DNA of 32,481 nucleotides from the NCBI RefSeq assembly GCF_026163565.1, contig NZ_JAPDKN010000049.1, forward strand, positions 1-32,481. The letters are read 5' to 3'. Of the stretch, positions 32,431 through 32,481 are shown piece after piece. Position numbers and translations under genes: made by a program. The notes under the pieces were generated by a model that was given only the letters and a program-made list of their open reading frames with translations, ran no database searches and was not told the origin of the DNA. This stretch comes from Chryseobacterium sp. YIM B08800. GTDB lineage: Bacteria; Bacteroidota; Bacteroidia; Flavobacteriales; Weeksellaceae. Positions within the stretch are counted from its first letter, which is position 1, and the number at the start of each line of letters is the position of its first letter.

Positions 32431-32481
32431 TTAATTGTGTAAAATAAATTAATGCTTGTCCGCAATTTCTCTTATTTTATT

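Noticed and set aside
1..32433. The whole window as one composite transposon between the two matching element ends
   Set aside because: The interior holds ordinary chromosomal genes (topB, hutU, ccoG, metNIQ) and the complete copy has its own TTA on both sides, so two independent insertions are simpler.

Overview
This window looks like chromosomal DNA of a Chryseobacterium-like flavobacterium (Bacteroidota, Weeksellaceae). The sequence is A+T-rich, several promoters carry the Bacteroidota -7 element TAnnTTTG, one large secreted protein ends in a type B type IX secretion sorting domain, and most genes are familiar flavobacterial chromosomal families. No rRNA, tRNA, CRISPR array, plasmid or phage replication module was recognised.

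Layout. 1-5245: a small unknown gene, a gene broken by an in-frame stop, a MauG-type di-haem peroxidase, a Cys-motif/plug-like protein, an NAD(P)-binding protein, a ParE-type toxin with a helix-turn-helix antitoxin, and a DUF6261-like gene. 5649-7704: a very A+T-rich two-gene island encoding a DUF3696-type AAA ATPase and a PIN nuclease, with its own promoter and terminator; it looks like an imported defence or toxin-like cassette. 7813-11391: a DUF6624-like membrane-anchored protein, urocanate hydratase (hutU), and a DUF559 endonuclease-like gene set among copies of a two-hairpin repeat. 11611-15810: a 1399-residue type IX-secreted protein. 16118-19990: a holin-superfamily-IV membrane protein, a hotdog thioesterase, a lipoprotein, a DEFD-box RNA helicase, a hexanucleotide repeat and an SMP-30-like lipoprotein. 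20246-26781: ccoG, an AraC regulator, a MerR regulator, a helix-hairpin-helix repeat protein and topoisomerase III. 26867-28903: a two-TM protein, a DUF2652 protein and a metallophosphoesterase. 29033-32128: the methionine ABC transporter operon metN-metI-metQ.

The most striking regulatory feature precedes metN. A promoter is followed by a 34-codon leader ORF with 8 Met and 4 Cys codons, including three consecutive ATG codons, and then by a strong intrinsic terminator whose 5' arm is complementary to part of the leader. This is the layout of ribosome-mediated attenuation tuned to methionine, and possibly cysteine, supply.

The second candidate system is the DUF559 gene at 10972-11391. It is surrounded by three copies of a roughly 55-base element whose two hairpins vary in sequence but keep their pairing; a fourth copy lies after metQ. 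The layout resembles REP elements with their RAYT enzymes, but with a different nuclease family.

The window also carries a 268-bp MITE-like element near its right edge (terminal inverted repeats, TTA target duplication, a possible transposase remnant) and the matching end of a second copy at the left edge. Functions come from motifs read by eye; no database search was run.
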